From Rhodospirillales bacterium (lineage in GTDB: Bacteria > Pseudomonadota > Alphaproteobacteria > Micavibrionales > Micavibrionaceae), in the NCBI GenBank assembly GCA_023898785.1, contig CP060239.1, positions 1,550,001-1,614,000 on the forward strand: a stretch of DNA of 64,000 nucleotides, read 5' to 3'. Both the position numbers and the translations under genes were made by a program. Positions 44,967-53,381 of the stretch are shown here, piece after piece. A model generated the notes under the pieces. It was not told the DNA's origin. It saw nothing but the letters and a program-made list of their open reading frames with translations, and did not search any database. Position 1 is the first letter of the stretch; each line of letters starts with the position of its first letter.

Positions 44967-45590
44967 TTAAGCCGCCATTTGTTTATTGGCTTTAGCCATC
45001 GCTTTTGTCATTTGTGCATTCAAAGGCTCGGACGCTTCGTTCAAAACCTTGACGCTCATCTCTGAAATTTGTGTTGCGCCAGACATGAACTGATCGAAGT
45101 TGGCCTGGGCAATTTTATTTTGCGCTTCAGCATATTCGTTGAGCGTTTTTGAGCTCATCAATTGTCTGGCAAACTCCGCTTGTTTTTCTGCAACGTTTTG
45201 AGACATTGAAGCTGCAGTTTTGATAATTTCTTCAAAACCTTTCGCAAAAATCGTTCCCGATTTTACAAAAGCTTCCATGCCCTCACGGCTTTGATTAGCG
45301 GCGTCTTGCGCCATTTTGTCAAATTGGAAAGGTTGTTTTGTCATGATCTTCTCCATTTCTTTAAAAGGGTCCAATGCGCCCGTAATAGCAGGCGGGGACA
45401 TCGGCATTTTAGGAAGGCTTGTTACAACTTTTGTAGCCACTTTTTTTACAGCAGGCTTAGCAGCAGATTTTGCTGCAGTTTTCTTTACGCTGGCTTTGGC
45501 TGTTTTCTTCACAGTTGTTTTTTTTGCCACAGTTTTTTTCGCCGATCTTTTCGACACGGTCTTTTCCGCAGGTGATTTCTTCACAGCCAT
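44967..45590 (-). CDS. Phasin with a histone-H1-like lysine/alanine-rich N-terminus
   Basis: A 207-residue protein. Residues 1-58 are a Lys/Ala/Thr-rich low-complexity region (repeated KKTAAK/VKKTA units) resembling histone H1 or AlgP tails. Residues 70-205 are a phasin domain (MSQNVAEKQAEFARQLMSSKTLNEYAEAQ) that coats polyhydroxyalkanoate granules. Pseudomonas PhaF has the same two parts in the opposite order and links granules to the nucleoid; a similar role is inferred. No PHA synthase is in the window. Confidence 0.85.
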   Translation of the reverse strand: MAVKKSPAEKTVSKRSAKKTVAKKTTVKKTAKASVKKTAAKSAAKPAVKKVATKVVTSLPKMPMSPPAITGALDPFKEMEKIMTKQPFQFDKMAQDAANQSREGMEAFVKSGTIFAKGFEEIIKTAASMSQNVAEKQAEFARQLMSSKTLNEYAEAQNKIAQANFDQFMSGATQISEMSVKVLNEASEPLNAQMTKAMAKANKQMAA

Positions 45591-45880
45591 AACAATTTAT
45601 CCTTCTTTGTTTTATGCAAGCGCAGTATGACAGCAAATACAAAATTTGCAAGTCTGATTGTGCATCACAACACGAAAATTTTTTAGCATATATTTTTTAT
45701 ATCCGTCAACATTTTTTATTGCAGCGCACAAAAATAGATTATCGGCGCTGGTAAAGAAGTTTCCCACATGTTGCATTAGACAAGGAACACAAAAAACTGT
45801 ATCATCAGCACTGGACGTTTTACTCTTTTCAGGTTTAGGCATAGGGCTTGAAAACCTCTTCATTTGAACGCAGGCACGAC

Positions 45881-47311
45881 GTGACATTTAACAGAGCATA
45901 TACAGGCTGTAATCATTTTGACGGTTTTTCGGCATCGGTTAGGCGCGCCGCTTTTTTATTTACGCTTGTCATACTTTTCCTGGGGATTGCAAGTGTGCAT
46001 ACAAGCGCATTTGCCAAGGGCAATCCAAAATATGCTTCGATCGTGATGGACGCAGATACGGGGCTGATTTTGCATCAGCGCTACGCGAATAAATCTTTGC
46101 ATCCGGCATCACTGACAAAAGTCATGACGTTGCTGTTGACCTTCGAAGCGTTAGAACAAGGACGTATCAGTTTAAACGACCGGGTACGGATTTCAAACCA
46201 CGCCGCAAATATGGTGCCCAGTAAGTTGGGGCTGTCTCCCGGTTCGAGCATCCGGGTTAAAGACGCAATTTACGCGCTGGTAACAAAATCGGCCAACGAT
46301 GTGGCGGTGGCTTTGGCCGAGCATCTGGCAGGTTCAGAGCGCAATTTTGCCCAGCGCATGACGTTAAAGGCGCATGACATCGGCATGACACGCACGACTT
46401 TTGTAAACGCTTCGGGTCTACATGATGAGCGCCAGGTCAGTACAGCGCGTGACATGGCGAAAATGGCACGCTACGTCATTCAGGTTTATCCGGAGTATTA
46501 CCGCTATTTTTCCCGTAAAAACTTCACCTATAACGGTAAGACTTATCGCAATCATAACCGCCTGATGGATTCTTACAGCGGCATGGATGGCATGAAAACA
46601 GGTTATGTTGCAGCTTCCGGCTTTAACTTAATTGCTTCGGCAGTACGTGGCGATCGGCGAATTATCGGCGTGGTGTTTGGCGGGCGGAGTTCAAAAACCC
46701 GTAATGCGCATATGAAAGAGCTGCTTGATCAGGGCTTTGGCAAAATCGAAAATATCCGCGTGGCAAAGGCGCAGGTTCCCCTGCCATCTCACAAACCGGC
46801 TATCGCACAAGCTTACGCTGCCTTGAGCAGTCCAACTTTACAGCAAGGTTTTGAGAGATTAATAGGCGAAGGTGATATTGACCCTGCCAATTCCCGGCGC
46901 ATTGAAACCGGCCTGATGGCGATTGCGGCCCACACCGGAGAGATTGCTGCGGCGCAAGAAGCTATGCCGGGCATTCGTTTGGCCTCTGCATCCCCGGCTT
47001 CCGGAACGGCGCGCAGCACTTATCAAGCGCCAAGCGTTACAGCGGCGGCGCGGCCGATACTGACCAATCACAACGCGCCATGGTCTGTGCAAATTGGAGC
47101 CTTTACCAGCCGTGCTGCCACCGATAAAGAGATTCAAAAAATCCTGAAGACGCTGCCGCATCCTTATTCAAATGCCCAGCCGTCCATCGCACCTTTACGT
47201 ACAGCCGAAGGATGGTTGTTTCGCGCACGTTTGAGCGGCTACACAAAAGATGAAGCTTTGGCTGCGTGTAATTATATCCGCGATTGTCTGCCTGTCGCTC
47301 CACAAAACTAG
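45881..47311 (+). CDS. D-alanyl-D-alanine carboxypeptidase (S11) with SPOR domain
   Basis: Penicillin-binding protein trimming peptidoglycan stems. Catalytic motifs are SLTK (S77/K80 from this start), SAN (137-139) and KTG (239-241). A signal peptide precedes the domain, and a C-terminal SPOR domain (APWSVQIGAFTSR... about residues 397-470) would target it to septal glycan. No ATG is available: the frame opens from TTG at 45848 or GTG at 45881; the GTG is chosen for its AGG site and more normal leader. The following pseudopilin-like gene starts 9 bases later. Confidence 0.9.
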   Translation: MTFNRAYTGCNHFDGFSASVRRAAFLFTLVILFLGIASVHTSAFAKGNPKYASIVMDADTGLILHQRYANKSLHPASLTKVMTLLLTFEALEQGRISLNDRVRISNHAANMVPSKLGLSPGSSIRVKDAIYALVTKSANDVAVALAEHLAGSERNFAQRMTLKAHDIGMTRTTFVNASGLHDERQVSTARDMAKMARYVIQVYPEYYRYFSRKNFTYNGKTYRNHNRLMDSYSGMDGMKTGYVAASGFNLIASAVRGDRRIIGVVFGGRSSKTRNAHMKELLDQGFGKIENIRVAKAQVPLPSHKPAIAQAYAALSSPTLQQGFERLIGEGDIDPANSRRIETGLMAIAAHTGEIAAAQEAMPGIRLASASPASGTARSTYQAPSVTAAARPILTNHNAPWSVQIGAFTSRAATDKEIQKILKTLPHPYSNAQPSIAPLRTAEGWLFRARLSGYTKDEALAACNYIRDCLPVAPQN

Positions 47312-47319
47312 CGTTGATC

Positions 47320-48099
47320 ATGATCGTTAAAAACCCTTTTCTTCTTAAACAGCGTTACAGTGAAACCGGAAACGTGCTGTTCATTATTCTGCTGGCAATT
47401 GTTTTGATCGGCGCGCTTACAGCGGCCATTCAATCAAGCAACCGTTCGGAAGGCTCTAATATTGATGCCGAAACGCTTGTGATTCGTGCCAGTGAGGTGC
47501 AGCGTTACGCCTCAGAGCTTGAGCGCGCAGTAACCTTCATCATGCAAAACGGCGCAAGTGAGTCCGATTTGCGCTTTGCGCATCCCGATGCCCACTCGGA
47601 TTATGGAGACCTCAGCGCTGACGCCGATCCGTCGGATCAGGTCTTTCATGTCTCTGGGGGTGGAGCCAGTTATCGTGCAGCGCCCGGCGGTATTAACGAT
47701 GGCAGCGCATGGGAATTTTACGCCGGCACCCATATTCCGGGTATGGGTACGGCAAGCCGCGCGGAACTGATTGCCGTGCTTCCGAACGTTACACAGGCTT
47801 TTTGTAACAAGATTAATGAAATCAACGATCAACCACTTTCTTTACCTAATCCGCCGGGACCACCGGAGGATACGGGAGCAAGTGCGGCGTCGGGCAGCGA
47901 TCCGGGGGCGTGTTTGAATATTGGTGCGCTGGGGAGATTTAATGATACAAGGCAGTTCTATACAACCATTAACACCGTGGATGAAACGACCTTTACACAA
48001 GATCCCAATACAGGCGCTGCCGTGCCAGCGCCGCAAGCCTGCGTAAAATGCGCAATCGGGCCTACTTATCACTTTTACCATGTGCTGTTAGCACGCTAA
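47320..48099 (+). CDS. Pseudopilin-like secreted/membrane protein (paralogue 2)
   Basis: A 259-residue paralogue of the protein at 40410-41075. It has a basic start (MIVKNPFLLKQRYSETGNVLF), a hydrophobic helix with GNVLFIILLAIVLIGAL, then the shared motifs FHVSGGGASYRA, NDGSAWEFYAG, ELIAVLPNVTQAFCNKIN and the terminal YHFYHVLLAR. A proline/glycine insert (NPPGPPEDTG) and a CVKC pair are extra. It follows a D,D-carboxypeptidase gene closely and is probably co-transcribed. Confidence 0.65.
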   Translation: MIVKNPFLLKQRYSETGNVLFIILLAIVLIGALTAAIQSSNRSEGSNIDAETLVIRASEVQRYASELERAVTFIMQNGASESDLRFAHPDAHSDYGDLSADADPSDQVFHVSGGGASYRAAPGGINDGSAWEFYAGTHIPGMGTASRAELIAVLPNVTQAFCNKINEINDQPLSLPNPPGPPEDTGASAASGSDPGACLNIGALGRFNDTRQFYTTINTVDETTFTQDPNTGAAVPAPQACVKCAIGPTYHFYHVLLAR

Positions 48100-48102
48100 T
48101 CG

Positions 48103-48672
48103 CTATTCGTTATCCATACGGACGATTTTAGGCTGAGGCTTTGAAAGCTCAGCGGTTTCACGATTGAGCGGCAGGATATAATCATAGGAGGCAACCACCC
48201 TTCCGGCTTTAATATCAACGATGCGCAAACTTACATCCATTTCAATGCGGCGGCGTAAATATGTTCCGGATAGAACAAAGTCTGGTTTTTCTTCGCGCGT
48301 GATTGAGGGTTTGAGATAGTTTATGTCCGGCCCTGTAGCCACTCCAGACAAATCCATACGATAACCGAGTTGAGACAGGCGAATGCCGATTTGCTCAGGA
48401 ATCATTTTACTGATGGTTGAGCTCATACTCGGTTGGTTCGTATCGCTTAAGGGTTTTGCAATCAGTAAATCGCCCCGGCCAATAAAAGTGCGGGCCTGTT
48501 GTATCAGATAATCCGCAGCTGCATAATTCTGCTCTTTAAAGTTTGTCTGCTCTTGCGGGAAAATACCATAAGCCGCTGTGTTCAACGCTTCTGGTGAGCA
48601 TCCAGACGCCAGCATAAGCACCGCTAACGCACATAAGCAGTCTTTTTTTGATAAAAGGGGTTGCTTAGTCAT
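48103..48672 (-). CDS. FlgO-like outer-membrane lipoprotein
   Basis: A 189-residue lipoprotein (lipobox LASGC, Cys about residue 24) with a FlgO-type domain: AAADYLIQQARTFIGRGDLLIAKPLSDTNQPSMSSTISKMIPEQIGIRLSQLGYRM. FlgO proteins are outer-membrane lipoproteins associated with flagella in Vibrio, but the domain is also used more widely. The start MTKQPLL at 48672 lies within the end of the upstream lipoprotein gene. Confidence 0.75.
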   Translation of the reverse strand: MTKQPLLSKKDCLCALAVLMLASGCSPEALNTAAYGIFPQEQTNFKEQNYAAADYLIQQARTFIGRGDLLIAKPLSDTNQPSMSSTISKMIPEQIGIRLSQLGYRMDLSGVATGPDINYLKPSITREEKPDFVLSGTYLRRRIEMDVSLRIVDIKAGRVVASYDYILPLNRETAELSKPQPKIVRMDNE

Positions 48673-49348
48673 TGTACGATGGATCTGTCGATGTTGCTTG
48701 TGCTTCATGGTGACTACATTGCTTCGGTGCGAGTTCACGAGGGCGCTCATGCAATGGGGCGTAACCTGCAGGTTTAAAGCCATAAAGTGGGGCCTCTTGC
48801 ATGCTGGAAACTTTTTTGCTGATGATGCCGTCTTGCGTTTTTGCCAAAATAAACTTCAACGTTTTTGAAGGCGGAAGGAAATCACCATCTTTATTCGGGT
48901 GAGCAGCCTCATCATTATAGCCGGTTAGTGATTCGGCCGGACCTTCCTCATCAGGATCATAAGCAGAGTAGAATAACTCTGCGCCTTCTTCCTGGTTGGC
49001 GGCAAGGATTACGCCAGCCACCCGCAGTTCCTCACGTAGCGCAAAATCATAGGCCGAGGCAAACGGGCCAGGTTTTATATCTGTGGTCAAGAAGACGGGC
49101 GCATCCAACATGTCGTGTGCCTGTGCGCGGAGAATTAAGTCATTGGCAACCATGCGCCATTGTCTTTGTACGGCCGCATTTTGTGCGACAGAGTATTCAT
49201 AGCCAATAGTATCTGCTTCCGGACCTGGTGGAGCCTTATAGGCTTTCTGGTGATGGGCATAACCGGAGGGCATGTAGGTCGGGTCCCAAACCGGCTTACA
49301 GCCGGTAAGAGCCAATACAAGCATAGAAGAAACAACAACAGTGCGCAT
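48665..49348 (-). CDS. Hypothetical lipoprotein, 227 aa
   Basis: Signal peptide with lipobox LALTGC (Cys about residue 17). The mature region is soluble with a central domain (MVANDLILRAQAHDMLDAPVFLTTDIKPGPFASAYDFALREELRVAGV) and a His/Pro-rich tail. The central part resembles proteins that pair with FlgO-like lipoproteins, but no family name is certain. It overlaps the FlgO-like gene by 8 bases. Confidence 0.7.
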   Translation of the reverse strand: MRTVVVSSMLVLALTGCKPVWDPTYMPSGYAHHQKAYKAPPGPEADTIGYEYSVAQNAAVQRQWRMVANDLILRAQAHDMLDAPVFLTTDIKPGPFASAYDFALREELRVAGVILAANQEEGAELFYSAYDPDEEGPAESLTGYNDEAAHPNKDGDFLPPSKTLKFILAKTQDGIISKKVSSMQEAPLYGFKPAGYAPLHERPRELAPKQCSHHEAQATSTDPSYND

Positions 49349-49464
49349 AAGTAAAAATCCTGATTCAAAAATAGATCATAAAGTGAGTGTGAAGCTTATT
49401 CACTGCCGATTAGTCTAGCAATTCTGTGAAGGCGGGTACAGAGCTTTTGCCGAAGTCTATAAAT

Positions 49465-49994
49465 TATAGTAATTTAAATTAACAATTGAACGTCACAAGT
49501 TTATCGAGCGTTGTGTTTTTGTCGGCATGTTTCCAGTTGGATTTTATAGCCCCAAAGGATTGTTCGATAGGGTTGAGGTCCGGGGAATATTTGGGCAGGC
49601 ACAAGAGTTTGTGCCCTTTTTCTTCCAGGATGGCTTTGCCCTTTGCTTTCGGATGAAAGGGCGTGTTATCCATCACGATGACGCTTGGTTTTGTCAGGGT
49701 TCCCAGTAATGGCTCCTTGATTCACTACAGGACGGTTGTCCCTTTGCATGAGCCTTCGAACAGGATCGGGGCGAGCCACTGTTTGCTTTTGCGGTGCCGG
49801 GTCTTCGCAAGAGCCAGATGCAGGTCCTTACGAGAGAGCCAATTGTATAATGTCTGAGGGGAAATCTTGAAAAGACGGGCAGCCTCGCGCTTGCTCATCC
49901 CTTCTTCTATGTGCGCTAAAACCTTGCGACGAGATGTGATCGGATAATGCATCCCAAAACATAACTCGTCCAATCAATATTTTAAACTACTATA
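49465..49994. mobile_element. Degenerate IS630-family element
   Basis: A 530-bp remnant bounded by imperfect inverted repeats of about 24 bp (TATAGTAATTTAAATTAACAATTG at the left and the complement of a TATAGTAGTTTAAA end at the right, 19 of 24 positions matching). Both ends carry TA, the IS630 target. Full elements are about 1 kb, so roughly half is missing. Confidence 0.75.
49479..49973 (-). pseudogene. IS630-family transposase, internally deleted
   Basis: The N-terminal piece (49725-49973) encodes a helix-turn-helix (VLAHIEEGMSKREAARLFKIS..TLYNWLSR). The C-terminal piece (to 49479) encodes the second part of the DDE domain (VIVMDNTPFHPKA, LPKYSPDLNPIEQSFGAIKS). They are in different frames and the stretch with the first catalytic Asp is absent. 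Not functional. Confidence 0.85.
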
Positions 49995-50052
49995 TATCAG
50001 TATTTTAGCTACTTCAGCCAGTAAAATTACTTATGCCTATGCAGTTTACTAA

Positions 50053-51000
50053 CCTGACCACAAGATATAGTATTCGTATGGATGACACGTTATCCTGCGG
50101 ACATTATGGATTTTATGGATATGTTTCCGGACGAAGCGGCGTGTCTGGAGTATTTGAGCCTTATCCGCTGGCCTGACGGTTATATCTGTCAGCGGTGCGG
50201 GGGTCGGGATGCGTGGAAGATGAGCGGCGGTTTATACCGCTGCCGGGATTGCCGTTATGCGGGGTCTGTCACAGCAGGCACGCTGTTTGAGGGGACGCAC
50301 AAACCTCTTCGTTTATGGTTTTTGGCGATCTGGTACGTGGTCAATCAAAAGAACGGCGTGAGCGCGTTGGGTTTGCATAAAGCTTTGGGGCTTGGGAGCT
50401 ATCATACGGCCTGGGAATGGCTTCACAAACTGCGCAAGGCCATGGTTCGCCCCGGTCGCGATCGGCTTCATGGCATCGTGGAGATGGACGAAACGCTCAT
50501 CGGCGGCATTCACGAAGGCCGCCTGGGCCGCAGCGATCCACGCAAAGCACAGGTTCTGGTTGCGGCGGAAGAGGTAGACGGATGCATCGGGCGTATCCGG
50601 CTGGCCTGTATCCCAGATGCTTCCGGGCAAACGCTCTTAGCAAACACGCTTGAAATGGTCGAACCCGGCGCAGCGATCCGCACGTACGGCTGGCGCGACT
50701 ACAACGTCCTGCCGGACCATGGCTACATCCATGAGCCTTGTGCCCATAAAAACGCCAACGAGCAAGACGCAACCCCGGCGGCCCATCTCGTCGCCTCGCT
50801 TCTGAAACGATGGCTCCTCGGCACGCATCAAAGCGCCGTATCGCACGAGCACTTGCCTTATTATCTTGATGAGTTTACCTTCCGTTTCAACCGCAGAACA
50901 TCTTGCTCGCGCGGCAAACTCTTTTATAGATTGATTGAACAGGCATTGCAGGTCGGGCCGGTCCCGGCAAAAGCCCTAAACACTACATCTGGTAGGTAGG
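50053..51000 (+). mobile_element. IS1595-family insertion sequence
   Basis: About 950 bp with a transposase gene and imperfect terminal inverted repeats of about 22 bp (50053-50074 and the complement of 50979-51000; 15 of 22 positions match). It sits 58 bp from an IS630 remnant and directly before a copy of the dispersed palindrome. Confidence 0.7.
50082..50999 (+). CDS. IS1595-family transposase, catalytic residue altered
   Basis: A 305-residue protein with an N-terminal zinc ribbon (C36, C39, C54, C57 in CQRCG and CRDC) and an ISXO2-type DDE domain. The first Asp (D136 in MDETLIGG) is present. At the place of the second Asp, in the TDxW motif, the protein has Y202 (IRTYGWRDYN). The C-terminal FTFRFNRR is typical. 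Full length with no frameshift, but the substitution predicts loss of activity; it may be a recent decay. Confidence 0.85.
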   Translation: MTRYPADIMDFMDMFPDEAACLEYLSLIRWPDGYICQRCGGRDAWKMSGGLYRCRDCRYAGSVTAGTLFEGTHKPLRLWFLAIWYVVNQKNGVSALGLHKALGLGSYHTAWEWLHKLRKAMVRPGRDRLHGIVEMDETLIGGIHEGRLGRSDPRKAQVLVAAEEVDGCIGRIRLACIPDASGQTLLANTLEMVEPGAAIRTYGWRDYNVLPDHGYIHEPCAHKNANEQDATPAAHLVASLLKRWLLGTHQSAVSHEHLPYYLDEFTFRFNRRTSCSRGKLFYRLIEQALQVGPVPAKALNTTSGR

Positions 51001-51058
51001 ACACTCATCTGCATAGGCATGAATTACTATAATCTGCTGATTGAGTTATTTGAATCTC

Positions 51059-51212
51059 TTTCGGGTTTAATTCCTCGTCGCTTGCGGCGTAATCGTCATC
51101 GCGAGCGAAGCGAAGCGATCCAGTGCCACAAGGATAAATTCTGGATTGCTTCACCGTCTTTGGCGGTTTGCAATGACGTGATACCTCGCCCCTTGGGGCG
51201 GAGGTGTTCATT
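51059..51212. repeat. Dispersed palindromic repeat, copy 5
   Basis: A 154-bp copy almost identical to copy 3 (17776-17929), lying 58 bp after the IS1595 element. Contains GATCCAGTGCCACAAGG and CTGGATTGCTTC halves and a GCCCCTTGGGGCG hairpin at its right. Confidence 0.85.
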
Positions 51213-51271
51213 GCGTTTGAACTCAAAAAATCCCGCGCCCTCTTGCCCCGATCTCCGATGATAACCGTGAG

Positions 51272-51299
51272 AAAAAACGCGCCTAGGCCTCAAGGCGCG
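51272..51299 (-). terminator. Terminator overlapping the end of the 51.3 kb gene
   Basis: On the minus strand CGCGCC and GGCGCG arms are followed by TTTTTTCTC. The hairpin's left arm includes the last codons and stop of the reading frame at 51283, supporting that this frame is or was the end of a transcribed gene. Confidence 0.7.
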
Positions 51300-51537
51300 A
51301 TTCAGGGTTATCAGGCTCATCCGGAGTATCAAAATCACTCCAGACGTCAGGACCAGCTACGGCTCCCACAAAGGCTCCTAATGCCGCAAGGTTAAGGCTT
51401 CGACGTATTGTAAAGCTTGTATGCACTTTTCGGGCCTGATCGCGCGTCATACCTTTATTGACGGCAGTTTGAACCTGTTCATCGCTTTTATAGATACCCA
51501 CGGGTAAACCCGTGGTGTTCTGTCCTACGGACCGCAT
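51283..51537 (-). CDS. Hypothetical protein, 84 aa (possibly the frame-shifted end of a Tat-signal gene)
   Basis: The frame starts MRSVGQNTTGLPVGIYKS and continues to a Tat-like or membrane-like stretch (IRRSLNLAALGAFVGAVAGP) and an acidic end. No family recognised. Its first bases coincide with a 21-bp sequence also found at the start of the integrase fragment at 5979. A different frame just upstream (51488-51628) carries the only good ribosome site, so this may be the displaced 3' half of one gene. The frame stays open upstream to a TTG at 51633. Confidence 0.4.
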   Translation of the reverse strand: MRSVGQNTTGLPVGIYKSDEQVQTAVNKGMTRDQARKVHTSFTIRRSLNLAALGAFVGAVAGPDVWSDFDTPDEPDNPESRLEA

Positions 51538-51628
51538 AAATATTCCATCCCGCACTTGCGCCGCCCGCGCCAAGTCCACAAACACCCGCACCTGCAATCC
51601 GTAAAAACGCCCGTCTTGATAACGCCAT
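51488..51628 (-). pseudogene. Tat-signal N-terminal fragment, 46 aa
   Basis: ATG at 51628 with an AGGAG site 7-8 bases upstream encodes MALSRRAFLRIAGAGVCGLG and continues GAGGASAGW, a typical twin-arginine signal (SRRAFL plus hydrophobic core). It stops after 46 codons at TAA. Mature protein is missing; a frameshift or insertion of a hairpin unit (CCACGGGT-TT-ACCCGTGG at 51498-51516 region) would explain this. Confidence 0.5.
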
Positions 51629-51737
51629 CGCAATACTCCTACATTTGAAAAACATTATGCCTAAGTTAAATAAGAATGCTTGTTAACCGCAACGTTGTAA
51701 GCTTGACCGCACGAGCAAAACCGATTACCTCAGTTCT

Positions 51738-52262
51738 ATGACCAAGATGTACGACATCATCATCATCCCCGACCCGGTGCTCAAACAAACTGCTCAGGCC
51801 GTCAACTGTGTCAATCTGGATATCCAAAAGCAAATGGATGCAATGCTCGCCACCATGTACGCCGCGCCAGGCATTGGTCTAGCGGCCAATCAGGTCAATC
51901 TTCTTAACCGCGTACTGGTCATGGATCTGGCCCGCACCGACGAAGGCGAAGAAAAAACGCCTATCTGCATGGCCAACCCTGAAATCATCTGGGAATCTGA
52001 GGAAATGAGCACGATGGAGGAAGGCTGCCTTTCAATTCCGCGGCAATATGCGGAAGTGCAGCGCCCCGCCCATGTCCGTGTTAAATATCTGGATTACAAT
52101 GGCAAAGAAGCCGAGTTGGAAGCTTCCGGTCTGCTCTCCCATTGTGTCCAGCATGAAATTGACCACCTCAACGGTGTGCTTTTTATTGATTATCTCTCTA
52201 CGCTCAAGCGTAACATGATCGTACGCAAGGTCGAAAAACTCAAAAAACAGACTATTCTTTAG
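51738..52262 (+). CDS. def: Peptide deformylase
   Basis: Removes the formyl group from nascent proteins. The 174-residue protein has all three motifs: GIGLAANQVN, EGCLSIP and QHEIDHLNG, which give the Cys and two His metal ligands and the catalytic Glu. It is followed by fmt, which adds the formyl group to Met-tRNA; the pair is a classical operon. Confidence 0.96.
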   Translation: MTKMYDIIIIPDPVLKQTAQAVNCVNLDIQKQMDAMLATMYAAPGIGLAANQVNLLNRVLVMDLARTDEGEEKTPICMANPEIIWESEEMSTMEEGCLSIPRQYAEVQRPAHVRVKYLDYNGKEAELEASGLLSHCVQHEIDHLNGVLFIDYLSTLKRNMIVRKVEKLKKQTIL

Positions 52263-52300
52263 CGTGCGATGCCCCTTTATAATGCAGCATGAACAGGAAA

Positions 52301-52322
52301 TACCGACCAGTCGGTCTTTTTT
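52301..52322 (+). terminator. Hairpin with T tract between def and fmt; ACCGACC palindrome
   Basis: ACCGAC-CA-GTCGGT (52302-52315) is followed by CTTTTTTG. It could be a weak terminator after def, but the 14-bp palindrome is also of the type bound by TetR-family repressors and a near-identical copy lies at 53221-53234 inside fmt. Confidence 0.45.
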
Positions 52323-52406
52323 GCGGTTGGTGATATAAAAAGGCAACATGGGCTGTTTTTGCAAAATCCGTATTTATAATCGCCGCTTCTGTGCTAAAAG
52401 CGTCAC

Positions 52407-53381
52407 ATGATAAATGAAACCAAACCCTTACGCGTAGGCTTTATGGGCACCCCGGACTTTGCGGCCAGCGCACTTAAGACCATCGATGCCAGCGCGCATG
52501 ATGTGGTGTGCGTCTATACCCAGCCGCCCCGCCCCAAAGGGCGTGGGCATAGACTGCAGCCCTCTCCAGTGCATCAATATGCCGATGAGCGCGGCATTCC
52601 CGTATTTCATCCTAAATCTCTGAAATCTGCTGACGTACAGGCCGAGTTCACAGCGCATAATTTAGACGTGGCCATTGTCGCAGCCTATGGCCTTATTCTG
52701 CCTAAAGCTATTTTGAATGCGCCGAAATATGGCTGCATCAATATCCATGCGTCGCTTTTACCGCGCTGGCGGGGGGCCTCTCCGATTCAGCGCGCAATCT
52801 GGGCGGGTGATAAACAAAGCGGCGTTACCCTGATTCAGATGAATGAAGGGCTTGATACCGGCCCGGAAATCATGAAAACCGCTCTGGATTTAGACCTGCG
52901 CGAAACCACCACCAGCCTGCATGATCGCCTCGCCGCGCTGGGCGCTGATATGGTTATTGAAACGCTTGATAAATTGGCTATAAAAGGCCATTTAACTGCA
53001 AAAGAACAGGAAAATTCAGGTGTTGAATATGCGCATTTGCTCAAAAAAGACGATGGCCGGGTTGATTGGCCTCAAAGCGCGACTCAAATTGATCGCCAAA
53101 TCCGCGCCCTCAATCCCTGGCCCGGTGTCTGGACCAAGACCGCAGATGGTCAACGCCTCAAAATCCTCACCGCACAACCTGCAGACGCCTCCCCCCTCGA
53201 TACAACGCAGGCAGAAAAAAACCGACCGGTCGGTATGTTAATCGATAAAACCGGCCATGTCCAATGCGGGCAGGGCACAATCTTGTGTCTCCAGCGCGTT
53301 CAGCCCGCTGGGAAACAGGCCATGGATCTTCCTGCCGCCCTCAATGGTGGTTACCTCAAAATTGGCGAGGTCCTCGCATGA
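52407..53381 (+). CDS. fmt: Methionyl-tRNA formyltransferase
   Basis: Formylates initiator Met-tRNA using 10-formyl-THF. The 324-residue protein has MGTPDFAASAL, the catalytic INIHASLLPRWRGASPIQ segment with N and H, and the C-terminal OB-like domain. It starts 144 bases after def and its stop overlaps the next gene's start (ATGA). Confidence 0.96.
   Translation: MINETKPLRVGFMGTPDFAASALKTIDASAHDVVCVYTQPPRPKGRGHRLQPSPVHQYADERGIPVFHPKSLKSADVQAEFTAHNLDVAIVAAYGLILPKAILNAPKYGCINIHASLLPRWRGASPIQRAIWAGDKQSGVTLIQMNEGLDTGPEIMKTALDLDLRETTTSLHDRLAALGADMVIETLDKLAIKGHLTAKEQENSGVEYAHLLKKDDGRVDWPQSATQIDRQIRALNPWPGVWTKTADGQRLKILTAQPADASPLDTTQAEKNRPVGMLIDKTGHVQCGQGTILCLQRVQPAGKQAMDLPAALNGGYLKIGEVLA

Noticed and set aside
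45612..45887. Cys-rich 91-codon frame on the minus strand between the phasin and carboxypeptidase genes
   Set aside because: No ribosome site, no domain, and it crosses the probable promoter region of two divergent genes; composition is AT-rich intergenic.
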